Positions 1 to 8,769 of a stretch of 64,000 bases of DNA are shown here, piece after piece. Made by a program: the position numbers and the translations under genes. Numbering within the stretch: the stretch's first letter is position 1; every line of letters starts with the position of its first letter. This DNA comes from CADEDH01 sp039201605 (GTDB lineage: Bacteria; Actinomycetota; Acidimicrobiia; Acidimicrobiales; SZUA-35), in contig JBCCRO010000027.1 of assembly GCA_039201605.1 (NCBI GenBank), forward strand, positions 1 to 64,000, in the 5' to 3' direction. The notes under the pieces are model-generated. The model was not told the DNA's origin. It made no database searches and saw only the letters and a program-made list of their open reading frames with translations.

Positions 1-1
1 A

Positions 2-208
2 CGGATCTTCAAGAACGAGTACGTCCAGGGTGGTTGGCTCGCCGACCTCATCGCACAACTCCAGGTCCGCTACCCGACCGTGCCGATCGTGTTCTGTGAA
101 ACAAGACCCCTCGCTGAAGAATGGACCTTTCGGTTCCTCGGTGCCGCCCTTGCTCACCACCTCGACGAGCCCGACGACCCGGCCGCTCCACGCGAGTGGC
201 GGGACTGA
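2..208 (+). CDS. C-terminal fragment of an ERCC4-nuclease-like protein (5' end outside window)
   Basis: The frame is open from base 2 to the TGA ending at 208, giving about 68 residues with no start inside the window. The peptide contains LQVRYPTVPIVFCETR, followed by LAEEWTFRFLGAA. As I recall, this resembles the end of ERCC4-type nuclease domains found in actinobacterial Lsr2/ERCC4-like proteins, where a hydrophobic strand precedes a conserved CETR and a helix. The catalytic ERKxxxD part would lie upstream and is not visible, so the activity cannot be judged. The gene converges on the XRE regulator that ends at 264. The family assignment comes from memory of the motif and is moderate at best. 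Confidence 0.5.
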   Translation, partial: RIFKNEYVQGGWLADLIAQLQVRYPTVPIVFCETRPLAEEWTFRFLGAALAHHLDEPDDPAAPREWRD

Positions 209-263
209 CTTCTGTTCCTGGCGGGGGATCCTGGGCCGGTTCGACAGCGCACTGCGACAACGG

Positions 264-587
264 TCAGCTCAGGGCCACGATGCAGCGGGCACCGCTGTGC
301 GAGACGAGCGTCGCCAGACAGTCGGGCAGATCGGTCGAGACTGCACCAAGATGACCGTCGCTGACAGCCCGAGCGAACGCCGCCGGTGTGCGTTCTGCGA
401 GGTCGAGCGCGCTCAGCACCGACAGCGCCCGACCCAGCTCGGCGGTACGCTTCCCCGTCTCCAACTCTGACAGCCAAAGCCGCCCGACACCAGCACGTGC
501 GGCCAGCTCGACTCGTGACAGACCTCGCTCTTCTAGGGATCGCCGGACCGCCGACCCGGAGGCTCTGCTCGTCTGTGTTGGTCGCAT
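264..587 (-). CDS. XRE-family helix-turn-helix regulator (HipB-like)
   Basis: This 107-residue protein has an N-terminal helix-turn-helix at about residues 10-65 (SLEERGLSRVELAARAGVG, then LWLSELETGKRTAELGRAL). That is the Cro/C1 pattern in which helix 3 carries W-L-S-x-L-E-x-G. The C-terminal 40 residues are short and contain no second domain. The protein has the size and shape of HipB-type antitoxins or repressors. No HipA kinase lies next to it: the left neighbour is a convergent ERCC4-like fragment and the right neighbour is the HD-GYP gene. It is probably a DNA-binding repressor, but its target is unknown. Confidence 0.75.
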   Translation of the reverse strand: MRPTQTSRASGSAVRRSLEERGLSRVELAARAGVGRLWLSELETGKRTAELGRALSVLSALDLAERTPAAFARAVSDGHLGAVSTDLPDCLATLVSHSGARCIVALS

Positions 588-639
588 CGTGTCCCCCTGC
601 TGGCTGACCCGCTACTGGCCGATCCGGGCATGCCTCGTG

Positions 640-745
640 TGTCTGTCGTCGCATCACGACGAACACACTCTGTTGCCGTTCGGAGACACAGCAACGGTGT
701 CTTCGTTCGACGACAAGCGGTTTCCGTCGCCGTACGGCGACGAAG
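640..745. repeat. Cluster of three small inverted repeats between XRE regulator and HD-GYP gene
   Basis: Three inverted repeats follow one another. The first is TCGTCG/CGACGA around 645-661, with a 5-nt loop. The second is AGACAC/GTGTCT around 683-701. The third is a perfect 18-bp palindrome, CGTCGCCGTACGGCGACG, at 725-742. They lie downstream of the leftward HD-GYP gene (stop at 777) and upstream of the leftward XRE gene. They could serve as a terminator region or as operator sites. No U-run is present. Confidence 0.45.
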
Positions 746-776
746 CGACTCTCGCTCAGATGGCCCCGGCTGGGAG

Positions 777-2216
777 TCAGACCTCGACCGACTCCGGCAG
801 GCAACCGCACACCGGGTTGTCCTCGTCGGCGAGGTCGGTGGAGGACATCCGACCCGTGGCGTCGAGGGCCCAGACGGCGTCGTCGCCCCGATGCTCGATC
901 ACGGCGAGCAGCGCGTCGACGACGGTCTGATCCCATTGGGCTCCGGCGTGTTCGGTCAGGATCGACCGCACCTTGGCCCCGTCCATGCCCTGTCGGTAGT
1001 GCCGGGTGAAGGCCATGGCGTCGTAGCTGTCGCAGGCCGACACCACCCGGGCGGCCAGAGGGATGGCGTCGCCCTCGAGACCCTCCGGGTAGCCGCCGCC
1101 GTCGATCCGCTCGTGGTGCCCCTGAATGGCCGGGGCCAGGTGGGCGACGACCGGGGAGGTGCGCACGAGCCTTCCCCCCGCTTCGGCGTGGCCCCGCATG
1201 ACCTCGAACTCCTCGTCGGTCAGGCGGCCCGGCTTCTGCAGGATCTCGTCGGGGATCTCCAACTTGCCGACGTCGTGGAGCAGCCCCACCAGCCCGCAGG
1301 TCCGGATCTCCTCCGGTCCGAGGCCCAGTTCCATCGCCACGTCGACGGCCAGAGCCCCGGTGCGGACGACATGGTCACGGGTGATCGGGTCCTTGGCCTC
1401 GAGATCGGCCACGAAGCGGTGCACCACCGGACTGAGGCCCACCTCGAAGGCCTGGCGAGGGGCGATCGCCGTGATCGGACCGAGGACGTTGCTGATCGAG
1501 CCGTGCCGCCAGTAGACGACGAGCCCACCGATCGTGGCCAGGAACACGCCGATCACGTCGAGGCCGTGCGCGATCCAGAAGTACGGCGACCAGGTCGAGG
1601 CACCGAGGAACACCAGGGCCGAGGCGCCGAGCAACAGATACCCCATCGCCACCGCCAACGGCTGCGGCCGCTCGGCGATCACCGCCAGGCGCACGTGGCG
1701 CCACCCGAACCACACCGTGGTGGCGAACGTGGCCAGGGCGTACACCACGCCGGCGGCCGAACCGGGCTGCGGATAGAACGACGTCTGCGGGTTGGCCAGG
1801 AGGGCAACGCTGAGGGTGGCGACCCCGACGCCGCACACGGCGAACCGTCGGCGCCACACCCCCGGCCCGTGGGCCACGAACAGGGCGGCGAGAGCGCCGA
1901 CGGGAATGGCGAGGCAGAGCGAGGTCGACGTGACCGCATTGTCGCCGTAGAGCACACCGGGGACGGTGAGACCGTGCACCAGCGGCAGCAGCGAGCCGGC
2001 GAGGAAGAAGGCGGCGACGATGGCCAGTTCCAGTTGGTCGAGTCGATGGGCCAGGCGGGCGAGCCACAGCGACGACACGACGCAGAGCGCAGCGGCGACC
2101 ACCACGAACCAGAAAAGCAGCGTCGGCGCCTCCCAGCGTGCGTCATCGACGACGGCGATCGTCACCACGGCCAACGCCAACAGCGCCGCCGTGACCAGGT
2201 GGAAGATGATCCGCAT
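777..2216 (-). CDS. Membrane-bound HD-GYP cyclic-di-GMP phosphodiesterase
   Basis: This 479-residue protein probably hydrolyses cyclic-di-GMP at the membrane. Residues about 5-235 form seven or eight hydrophobic segments that make an N-terminal sensor module. Residues about 270-460 form an HD-GYP domain with HD at 313-314 (LLHDVGK) and the signature HHERIDGGGYP at 366-376, where the GYP triplet is intact. I chose the ATG at 2216 because GGGAAA precedes it at good spacing and the membrane segment follows directly. A longer frame back to 2477 reads into arginine-rich sequence and would overlap the divergent hydrolase gene. The end of the window holds a PilZ-containing protein, which would be a receptor for the same messenger. 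Confidence 0.88.
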   Translation of the reverse strand: MRIIFHLVTAALLALAVVTIAVVDDARWEAPTLLFWFVVVAAALCVVSSLWLARLAHRLDQLELAIVAAFFLAGSLLPLVHGLTVPGVLYGDNAVTSTSLCLAIPVGALAALFVAHGPGVWRRRFAVCGVGVATLSVALLANPQTSFYPQPGSAAGVVYALATFATTVWFGWRHVRLAVIAERPQPLAVAMGYLLLGASALVFLGASTWSPYFWIAHGLDVIGVFLATIGGLVVYWRHGSISNVLGPITAIAPRQAFEVGLSPVVHRFVADLEAKDPITRDHVVRTGALAVDVAMELGLGPEEIRTCGLVGLLHDVGKLEIPDEILQKPGRLTDEEFEVMRGHAEAGGRLVRTSPVVAHLAPAIQGHHERIDGGGYPEGLEGDAIPLAARVVSACDSYDAMAFTRHYRQGMDGAKVRSILTEHAGAQWDQTVVDALLAVIEHRGDDAVWALDATGRMSSTDLADEDNPVCGCLPESVEV

Positions 2217-2313
2217 ACGTTTCCCGTCGGCGGTAGATCGCACGAAGCGAGACCAATCGACCAGAATTCGGGACCGATTCCGCCGCGTCGATCCATCCCA
2301 GTCCATCCCCGTT

Positions 2314-2344
2314 CTTGACGGCGGTGCCCTGGCAAACCTACGTT
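2314..2344 (+). promoter_or_regulatory. Possible promoter of the serine hydrolase gene
   Basis: TTGACG at 2314-2319 and TACGTT at 2339-2344 resemble -35 and -10 boxes, although the 19-nt spacing is long. They lie upstream of the ATG at 2381, whose SD is AAGGGGG at 2366-2372. Confidence 0.35.
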
Positions 2345-2380
2345 CCGCGACAGGCCACGAATCGCAAGGGGGAAACTGCG

Positions 2381-3514
2381 ATGACCACACTTTCCGGAAC
2401 CACGGACGAGCGTTTCCAACCACTCGTCGACATCCTGCAACAACAACTCGAGTCGGGTTACGACCTCGGCTCATCACTGGCCGTCGCCGTCGACGGCGAG
2501 CTGGTGTGCGATGTCTGGGGAGGCTGGGCCGATGAAGCCAAAACCTCGCCCTGGGAGGCCGACACCATCACCAACGTGTGGTCGACCACCAAGACGATGA
2601 CCGCCCTCTCGGCCCTGGTCGCCATCGACCGGGGCCAGATCGACCCCGATGAGAAGGTGGCCACCTACTGGCCGGAGTTCGCCGCCAACGGCAAGGAGGG
2701 CATCGAGGTCCGCCACCTGATGAGCCACACCTCGGGGGTCTCGGCCTGGGCCCAACCGGTGACCACCGAGGACGTACTCGACGACGACAAGGCCACCGCC
2801 ATGCTGGCCGACCAGGAGCCGTGGTGGGAGCCGGGCACGGCCTCCGGCTACCACGCACTGAATCAAGGCCACCTGGTGGGCGAGGTGATCCGCCGGGCCG
2901 ACGGGCGGGGCCTCAAGCAGTTCTTCGCCGAGGAGATCGCCGGGCCGCTCGACGCCGACTTCACCATCGGCTCGCCGCCGGAGAACCACGGGCGCATCTC
3001 CAACGTGATCCCGCCGCCTCCGCTGCCGATGCCCGATGAGATCGACCCCGACAACATCGCCATCAAGACCTTCAGCGGACCGGCCCCGGAGGCGTCGGTC
3101 GCCCACACCGAGGCCTGGCGGGCGGCCACCATCGGCGCCGCCAACGGGCACGGTAACGCCCGCTCGGTGGCGAAGATCCAGGCCGCGGTGTCCAACGGTG
3201 GTTCGGCCGGCGGCATCGACCTGCTCTCCTCGGCCACCGTCGATCGCATCTTCGAGGTCCAGTCCGACGGCATCGACCTCGTCCTCGGCCTGCCGATCCG
3301 CTACGGGCTCGGCTACGGCATCGGCACCGAGGCCGACGGGCTGAGCATCGGGTCGGGTCGCATCTGCTACTGGGGCGGCTGGGGCGGCTCGATCGTGGTC
3401 AACGACCTCGGCAACCGGGTGACGATGACCTACATGATGAACCGCATGCAGGACGGTCTCGTCGGCAACGAGACCAGCATGACCCTCATCGGGGCCCTGG
3501 ACGCCATCCTCTAG
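2381..3514 (+). CDS. Beta-lactamase-family serine hydrolase (class C / esterase EstB type)
   Basis: This 377-residue protein has the beta-lactamase/D,D-peptidase fold. The nucleophile motif is S-T-T-K (VWSTTKTMTAL, about residue 67), followed by MSHTSG and YHALNQG, where the Tyr takes the place of the YxN motif. The C-terminal WGGWGGS stands where HTG or KTG is found in true lactamases. No signal peptide is visible, so it is probably a cytoplasmic esterase or amidohydrolase rather than a resistance enzyme. The start at 2381 is set by AAGGGGG eight bases upstream. The 22-residue extension to 2315 is not needed. The gene diverges from the HD-GYP gene. Its substrate is unknown. Confidence 0.85.
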   Translation: MTTLSGTTDERFQPLVDILQQQLESGYDLGSSLAVAVDGELVCDVWGGWADEAKTSPWEADTITNVWSTTKTMTALSALVAIDRGQIDPDEKVATYWPEFAANGKEGIEVRHLMSHTSGVSAWAQPVTTEDVLDDDKATAMLADQEPWWEPGTASGYHALNQGHLVGEVIRRADGRGLKQFFAEEIAGPLDADFTIGSPPENHGRISNVIPPPPLPMPDEIDPDNIAIKTFSGPAPEASVAHTEAWRAATIGAANGHGNARSVAKIQAAVSNGGSAGGIDLLSSATVDRIFEVQSDGIDLVLGLPIRYGLGYGIGTEADGLSIGSGRICYWGGWGGSIVVNDLGNRVTMTYMMNRMQDGLVGNETSMTLIGALDAIL

Positions 3515-3610
3515 CGTCGCCCCTGCTCACAACCGAAGATCGGCCCGTTCGTATCAGAATCGGCTTCGCCGCAGTCCTCCCGGTAGCAGTCGTGTGATCG
3601 GAGGGGCAGC

Positions 3611-5962
3611 ATGCAGAAGTCGGCCACATTCGTCGACGTCGGCGACATCGGCCGGACGGCGCGCCGTCGACTGGAGTTGGCGCCGGTGGGGATCGGCGTC
3701 TTCCTCGCCGCGTCCGGGGCCGGGGTCACCGTGCTCTACTACGCCGCCACCGGTCGCATCCTCGGCTGGTCGGGGCTCGACCGGTTCGTCGTCCCGGTAC
3801 CCGGCAGCCTGTGGACGGCGCTGGTCGGGGCGGTCCTGATCAGTCTCGGCCTGGCCGCCCTGCACTTCTCCATCCTCAAGCGGTGGCACCGGCGAAGGAA
3901 GCGCAGGATCCTCGGGCTGGGACTGGCCGGCGCCGTCATCATCGCCCTGACGTCGTGGCTGGTGACGGGACCCGTTGTGCTCCTGGTCGGCCTCTACTCC
4001 CTCGGTTTCGGCTGCGCCATCGTGGCCGCCGTCGTGGCCGACGACCTCGTCGAGGCCGGCGGCGACCCCCGGGATTGGCAGGTCCCGGCCGCCGCCGGCA
4101 CCGGTGTCATGGTGGCCGCCCTGGTCGGCGGCCGGGTGATCGGCGAGAACGGGCGCCTGGTCTACAGCGCCCTGTTGTGGCTGGCCGGCTTCGCCCTGTT
4201 CAAGCTCGGCCTGCCCGGCGCTCTGGGCGACCGCTCGAATCGGGGCCTCCTCGGCGCCGGTCTGGCGCTCGGCTTCGGCGGGGTCGCTCTGATCCGCTTC
4301 GGTGAGCCGTTCTGGATGGCGGTGGGCCTGAGTCTCCTGGTCATCGGCGCCACCTTCTTCGTCGAGTGGCACATCAGGACCAGCCACCGCACCGAGCGGG
4401 AGCCCAAGCGGGCCGTCGTCCTCGGGGTGGTGGCCGTCGCCCTCCTTATCGTGGGCCGCACGCTCGTCGGCGACGACCTTGGCGAGTGGCAGGCCCTGCA
4501 GAGCCTCGTCGTGGCCGTCGTGTTCTCCGTCGGCGCCTTCTTCCTGTTCCGCGGCGAGGCGGTGTTCGCCCTCATCGTGCTGGGTTCGATCCTCACCTGG
4601 ACCAGCGTCGACCGATCGAACGTCGACGAGGCCTGGCGCCGGTCGCCGCCGATCGAGGGCGGCGTCGTCGTCGCCCTCGGCGACTCGTTCACCGCCGGTC
4701 AGGGGGCGGGCCGGTTCTTCACCGACAACAACAACCTGAAGGAGCCGGATGCGTCGAGCTGTCGCCGCTCGGACGTCGCCTACGTGGACGACCTCGCCGC
4801 CTCGTTCGACCTCACCGCCCTGAACCTGGCCTGTTCGGGGGCTGTGGCCCTCAACCTCCACCAGACCCCGCAGCACGGTCCGCCCGACGGTGCCGCCGGT
4901 GGTGGCTCGACGCCAGAGGCCCAGGGTGGCAGACCGTTTCCCGGCGAGCTCCACCAGCTGGCCGAACTGCAGCACCACCTCGACGACGGCCTGCTCACCC
5001 GAGACCAGATCGAGCTGATCGTGCTGTCGATCGGGGGCAACGACGTCGGCTTCTCCCGGGCGGCGGCGGCCTGCATGCTCCCCTCCACCTGCGACGAGCT
5101 CGACGTGCTCGTCGACATGGCCACCGAGCTGGGCAACCCCGATTCCGACCTCGACGCCGCCTTCGCCGCGCTGAGCACCTGGGCCGCCACCGACGACGAT
5201 GGCGACGCCACGGGCACCGGCACCGGCGCCGAGTCCGCCATCCCGGTGGTGATCGTGCCCTATCCCCGGATCGACATCGTCGGAGAGGACCCGGAGGGCG
5301 GCCTGCGCTGCGATCTGGCCCTGAGCGGTCAGGAGCTCGCCTTCATCACCGACTACCAGGAGGCGCTGAACCGCTCGCTCTACCGGACGGCCGAGCGGCA
5401 CCGGCTGGCCATAGCGACCACGGTCTATGACGACTTCCCCCTGGATCGGATGCTGTGCGGGGACGATCGGCCCGGCATCAACTTCCTCAAGCTCGTGCCC
5501 CACGAAGGGCCGCTGTCGGTCCGACTCAACCCCGCCCGCTGGAAGGATGCGACGGCCCATCCCAATGCCGATGGGCACGACGCTATCGCCGCCCTCCTCG
5601 ACGGCTGGATCGGCGAGGCCGGCAGCGGTGACCTCTCGGCACTCGCCAGGGTGGCCAACACGCCGTTCGCGGCGTGCGCCGACGGTGACGGGTGCGACCC
5701 GGCGGTCGACAGTCACGGGCCGGTGGCCCGGGATCTGGACGAGCGGCGGGCCATCGTCAACGAGTGGATCGACGGTGAGGCCGAGAGCGCCGGGCGGGAG
5801 TTGGCGCCGACGATGGCCATCCTGTTCGTGGCCGGCGTGGCCGCCGCCTCCGCCGTCTACGCCCTCTACACCCCGACCGGGCCCATCGCCCCGTGGTTCA
5901 GCTGGTTCTTCCCGGAGTCGCCGAAACCCCGATCCGTCAGCCGGCGTCAACGGGATCGATGA
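3611..5962 (+). CDS. Multi-pass membrane protein with SGNH/GDSL hydrolase domain
   Basis: This 783-residue protein has about ten hydrophobic segments in residues 20-345. They are followed by an SGNH hydrolase domain: block I GDSFTAG near residue 357, with the serine nucleophile; block III GGND near 476; and the D-x-x-H block (NADGHDAI) near 655. A last membrane segment lies close to the C-terminus, so the hydrolase domain is probably extracytoplasmic. Proteins of this plan act as lipases, esterases or acyl-transfer enzymes on cell-envelope lipids or glycans. The substrate cannot be read from the sequence. GGAGGGG stands 6 nt before the ATG. The 3' end overlaps the convergent TetR gene by 26 nt. 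Confidence 0.82.
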   Translation: MQKSATFVDVGDIGRTARRRLELAPVGIGVFLAASGAGVTVLYYAATGRILGWSGLDRFVVPVPGSLWTALVGAVLISLGLAALHFSILKRWHRRRKRRILGLGLAGAVIIALTSWLVTGPVVLLVGLYSLGFGCAIVAAVVADDLVEAGGDPRDWQVPAAAGTGVMVAALVGGRVIGENGRLVYSALLWLAGFALFKLGLPGALGDRSNRGLLGAGLALGFGGVALIRFGEPFWMAVGLSLLVIGATFFVEWHIRTSHRTEREPKRAVVLGVVAVALLIVGRTLVGDDLGEWQALQSLVVAVVFSVGAFFLFRGEAVFALIVLGSILTWTSVDRSNVDEAWRRSPPIEGGVVVALGDSFTAGQGAGRFFTDNNNLKEPDASSCRRSDVAYVDDLAASFDLTALNLACSGAVALNLHQTPQHGPPDGAAGGGSTPEAQGGRPFPGELHQLAELQHHLDDGLLTRDQIELIVLSIGGNDVGFSRAAAACMLPSTCDELDVLVDMATELGNPDSDLDAAFAALSTWAATDDDGDATGTGTGAESAIPVVIVPYPRIDIVGEDPEGGLRCDLALSGQELAFITDYQEALNRSLYRTAERHRLAIATTVYDDFPLDRMLCGDDRPGINFLKLVPHEGPLSVRLNPARWKDATAHPNADGHDAIAALLDGWIGEAGSGDLSALARVANTPFAACADGDGCDPAVDSHGPVARDLDERRAIVNEWIDGEAESAGRELAPTMAILFVAGVAAASAVYALYTPTGPIAPWFSWFFPESPKPRSVSRRQRDR

Positions 5963-6587
5963 GGAAGGACCGCACGGTGGAGGCCACCAGGTCGTTGGCC
6001 GCCGACTCGATCTCGGGCCAGGGCCGGGTGTGGAGATCGAGGATCGGGTCCCGGTCGGCGCTGAACGGGGCGTTGGCCAGGAATCGCATGAGAAGGATGA
6101 TGACCGTGGCCAGGCGGTCGGCTTCGGCCGGCGCCACCTCGCCCCGGTCGCAGGCGTCGGCCACCAGGCGACCGATGTGGTCGGCGTAGGCCTGGTTGGT
6201 GTTCTCCCGGATGAAGCGCCGGGCCTCGGGGTCGGCGGTGTCGATGGTTGCGGCGGCCAGCGACCGGTCGACGGCGTTGTCCCGCAGGTGCCGCATCCAG
6301 GCCAACACCAGCGCCGTCAACCGCTCGGGAAACGGCGTCTCGGGCGGGCCGACGGCGGCGGCGCAGGCCGACCACACCCGCTCGGCGCTGACCGAGGTGG
6401 CCAGCTGCCACATGTCGAGCTTGTTGTCGAAGTACTGGAACAGCGAGCCTTTGGACACCTGGGCTCGCGTCGCGATGCGATTCAGGCTGGCCTCGGCATA
6501 CCCGTGGGCGATGAACTCGTCGACAATGACGTCGAACACCCGCCGACGCTTGTCGTCGGGGAGGTTGAACCAGGTTTCCTGCGGCAT
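5937..6587 (-). CDS. TetR-family transcriptional repressor
   Basis: This 216-residue protein has an N-terminal TetR helix-turn-helix at residues about 10-55 (FDVIVDEFIAHGYAEASL, then RIATRAQVSKGSLFQYFDNK) followed by an all-helical ligand domain. It begins 46 nt downstream of the alpha/beta hydrolase gene on the same strand and is probably co-transcribed with it. The perfect palindrome at 7472-7505 in front of that operon is the likely operator, implying autoregulation. I chose MPQETWFN as the start. The upstream extension overlaps the hydrolase gene and looks non-coding. The ligand is unknown and may be the substrate of the hydrolase. Confidence 0.85.
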   Translation of the reverse strand: MPQETWFNLPDDKRRRVFDVIVDEFIAHGYAEASLNRIATRAQVSKGSLFQYFDNKLDMWQLATSVSAERVWSACAAAVGPPETPFPERLTALVLAWMRHLRDNAVDRSLAAATIDTADPEARRFIRENTNQAYADHIGRLVADACDRGEVAPAEADRLATVIILLMRFLANAPFSADRDPILDLHTRPWPEIESAANDLVASTVRSFLIDPVDAG

Positions 6588-6633
6588 GCGGCGCCTCGCC
6601 GGCCCGGCTGCGACGAACCCGTCGTCGTCGTTG

Positions 6634-7446
6634 TCAGACCTCGGACAAGAAGCTAGCCAGCAAGTCGTTGAAGGCGGCAACCGTCTCGTGATGGGGGGCG
6701 TGTCCGGCCTCGTCGATGACCTGCACACTCCCCCGCCACAGGGTCGGCGCCTTCACCCGGGCGAGGTAGTCGCCGGCCACCAGCTGCTCTCGGGCCCCGT
6801 GCACGATGGCCAACGGCGCCGACATGGCGGCGACGATCTCGAGCTCATCGCTGAACTCACCGGCCCCGATCGAGCCGTAGAGCCCGGCCCGAGCGTTGCC
6901 GTCGGTGGCCAGAATGTCGGGGGTGAAGGTGTCGATGGCGAGGGGTGAGTCCGGAGCCAGGAACGAGGTGGCGTAGGCCGCCGCCTCCTCGTCGCCGACA
7001 TCGGGCATGAAGCCGACACCCATGGCCGGATGCGGCAGAAAGGCCTGCTCCATGTCGGGCGGCATGCCCAGCGGCGGCGTCCCGAAGATCATCACCCCGC
7101 GGACCGACTGGATGACGGTGAGCGCCTCCAGGGCGATGTGACCGCCGAGGCTCCACCCGACGAGCACCGGAGCCTCATCGCACAACGCCGAGGTCACCTC
7201 GGCGACGCCTCGGGCGTAGCTGCGGAGCGAGTACCCCTCGGCGCCGTCGAAGCGACCGGAGGCGCCGTGACCGGGCAGATCGAGGGCGATGCAGCGGTTG
7301 GTCGTTCCGAGCTCGCCGTCGAGCTGATGGCGCCAGGTGGCGCCCGACGCCGAGTTGCCGTGGATGAAGACGACGGGCGTGCCGTCGCCCGTCGTCACCT
7401 CGGCGGCGATCTCGACCCCGGCCCCATCGACCGTCACTGCTGCCAT
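6634..7446 (-). CDS. Alpha/beta-hydrolase fold protein
   Basis: This 270-residue hydrolase shows the HGNSASG oxyanion region, the nucleophile elbow GWSLGG (Ser near residue 98) and the acid region IVHGAREQLV. The catalytic His is in EAGHAPHHE near the C-terminus. There is no signal peptide, so it is cytoplasmic. The family includes esterases, C-C hydrolases and haloalkane dehalogenases, and nothing here decides between them. It is the first gene of a two-gene operon with the TetR regulator. GGGGGA precedes the ATG. The operator palindrome lies 26 bp upstream of the start, so expression is probably induced by a small molecule. Confidence 0.85.
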   Translation of the reverse strand: MAAVTVDGAGVEIAAEVTTGDGTPVVFIHGNSASGATWRHQLDGELGTTNRCIALDLPGHGASGRFDGAEGYSLRSYARGVAEVTSALCDEAPVLVGWSLGGHIALEALTVIQSVRGVMIFGTPPLGMPPDMEQAFLPHPAMGVGFMPDVGDEEAAAYATSFLAPDSPLAIDTFTPDILATDGNARAGLYGSIGAGEFSDELEIVAAMSAPLAIVHGAREQLVAGDYLARVKAPTLWRGSVQVIDEAGHAPHHETVAAFNDLLASFLSEV

Positions 7447-7471
7447 CGGTACGTCCCCCGTGATTCGATTC

Positions 7472-7505
7472 GATATGACCTCTGGTTATGACCAGAGGTC
7501 ATATC
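7472..7505. promoter_or_regulatory. 15+15 bp perfect inverted repeat, likely TetR operator
   Basis: GATATGACCTCTGGT (7472-7486), a 4-nt centre TATG and the exact reverse complement ACCAGAGGTCATATC (7491-7505) form a 34-bp operator-like site. It lies just upstream of the hydrolase-TetR operon. Its length and symmetry fit a dimer-of-dimers TetR site. Confidence 0.75.
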
Positions 7506-7723
7506 TTGGGAGGCGGCCGCCGTCGCTGTCAATGCCGACCGGGAGACCGGAGCGCCGACCTCGTGCCGTATCGGGCGACGTTCGGGTTGTCGACGCCGAG
7601 TCAGGTGCGTCGCTGGGAAGGACGCAGGAGCCGAGGGCACTTGTGAGCGTGAGCGAGGCGACGAGGACGCAGCCGGCGGCGCAGCTGGCCGGCGGCACAG
7701 CGCAAAGGCTGCCTGATACGGCA
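7506..7723. other. Intergenic region without recognisable gene
   Basis: These 218 nt lie between the palindromic operator and the stop of the Ldh-family gene. I found no convincing ORF, hairpin or promoter apart from the operator at its left edge. Confidence 0.4.
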
Positions 7724-8731
7724 CTAGATGCCGAGGGTGCGAACGGCCTCGACCAGCTCGGCGTCGATCAGGCGTGGCCCGGTGTCGAGCCGACGGGCGA
7801 ACCGCCGAGCACTCGGCAGACGGACCCCGTCCAGCGCCGACAGCTCCCGGAGGAAGCCCTCGACGTGGTCGGCCCAGCCCGGCCCGGCCAGCACGTCGGG
7901 CGACAGGGCGAGGATGAACTGCCCGCCCACGGCCGGGCCTCCGTCGCCGTTGTCCACCCTGCCGGCCTCGAAACTGAAGTAGTCGCCGACGAGACCGGCG
8001 GCCAGCAGCTCGACCATGGTGGCGATGGCGGAGCCCTTGTAGCCGCCGAAGGGGAGGATGGTGCCGCCCTGGTGGATGGCGGCGGCGTCGGTCGTGGGAT
8101 TGCCGTCGGCATCGAGGCCGATCCCCTCCGGCAGGGCGACGCCATCGCGGGCGGCGACGCCGATGTCGCCTCGGGCCTTGGCCGCCGTCGCCAGGTCGAA
8201 GACGTAGGGATCGATGCCGGGCCGAGGGAAGGCGAAGGCCACCGGGTTGGTACTGAAGAACGGCACCCGGGCGCCGTGAGGGGCGACCATCGGCGTGTGG
8301 GCGGTGCAGGCCAGGCCCACCAGCCCCCGGTCGGCCAGGGCCTCGACCTCGGGCCACAGCGCAGCGAAGTGGAAGCTGTTGCGGATGCACAGCACGGCCA
8401 CGCCGAGGCGATCGGCGGCCTCGGCCACCAGCGGGATGCCGTGCTCCAGGGCGAGCGGGGCGAAGCCGCGGTCGCCATCGAGGCGCACAGCGGCCGGGGT
8501 GAGCGTCTCCTGCCGGGGCCGGGCGACGCCGTTGACCTTGCCGCTGACGAGTGAGGCGACGTGGCCGGGCAGGCGGAACAACCCGTGGGAGACGGCGCCG
8601 TCCCGCTCGGCGGCCGCCATCGATCGGGCCACGGCGGCGGCGTTGTCGTCGTCGCAGCCGTGACGGCGCAGGCAGTCCGACGCCAGGCCCTCGATCTCGC
8701 TCAGGCTGAGGGCGATCGTCTCGCCGGCCAT
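7724..8731 (-). CDS. Ldh/YlbC-family malate/L-lactate-type dehydrogenase
   Basis: This 335-residue NAD(P)-dependent oxidoreductase belongs to the type-2 malate/L-lactate dehydrogenase family, which also holds ureidoglycolate dehydrogenase and delta1-piperideine-2-carboxylate reductase. Supporting motifs are SHGLFRLPGH near residue 50, NSFHFAALWP near 115, FFSTNPVAFAFP near 155, and PFGGYKGSAIATMVELL near 228. It is full length. The substrate cannot be assigned, since family members act on 2-oxo acids or cyclic imino acids. It lies 38 nt downstream of a MarR-like regulator on the same strand, which suggests an operon under that regulator. Confidence 0.87.
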   Translation of the reverse strand: MAGETIALSLSEIEGLASDCLRRHGCDDDNAAAVARSMAAAERDGAVSHGLFRLPGHVASLVSGKVNGVARPRQETLTPAAVRLDGDRGFAPLALEHGIPLVAEAADRLGVAVLCIRNSFHFAALWPEVEALADRGLVGLACTAHTPMVAPHGARVPFFSTNPVAFAFPRPGIDPYVFDLATAAKARGDIGVAARDGVALPEGIGLDADGNPTTDAAAIHQGGTILPFGGYKGSAIATMVELLAAGLVGDYFSFEAGRVDNGDGGPAVGGQFILALSPDVLAGPGWADHVEGFLRELSALDGVRLPSARRFARRLDTGPRLIDAELVEAVRTLGI

Positions 8732-8769
8732 GGCGCTAGCGCGCTCCGCCGGCGGAGCCGGAGCCGGGG

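Noticed and set aside
630..2318. 562-residue plus-strand ORF opposite the HD-GYP gene
   Set aside because: The sequence is Arg/His/Gly/Glu-rich with no fold; the HD-GYP signature is on the other strand.
3554..5950. 798-residue ORF on the minus strand opposite the SGNH membrane protein
   Set aside because: It is rich in Gly/Arg/Asp/His without domains, and the plus strand shows clear TM segments and SGNH blocks. It is a high-GC shadow frame.
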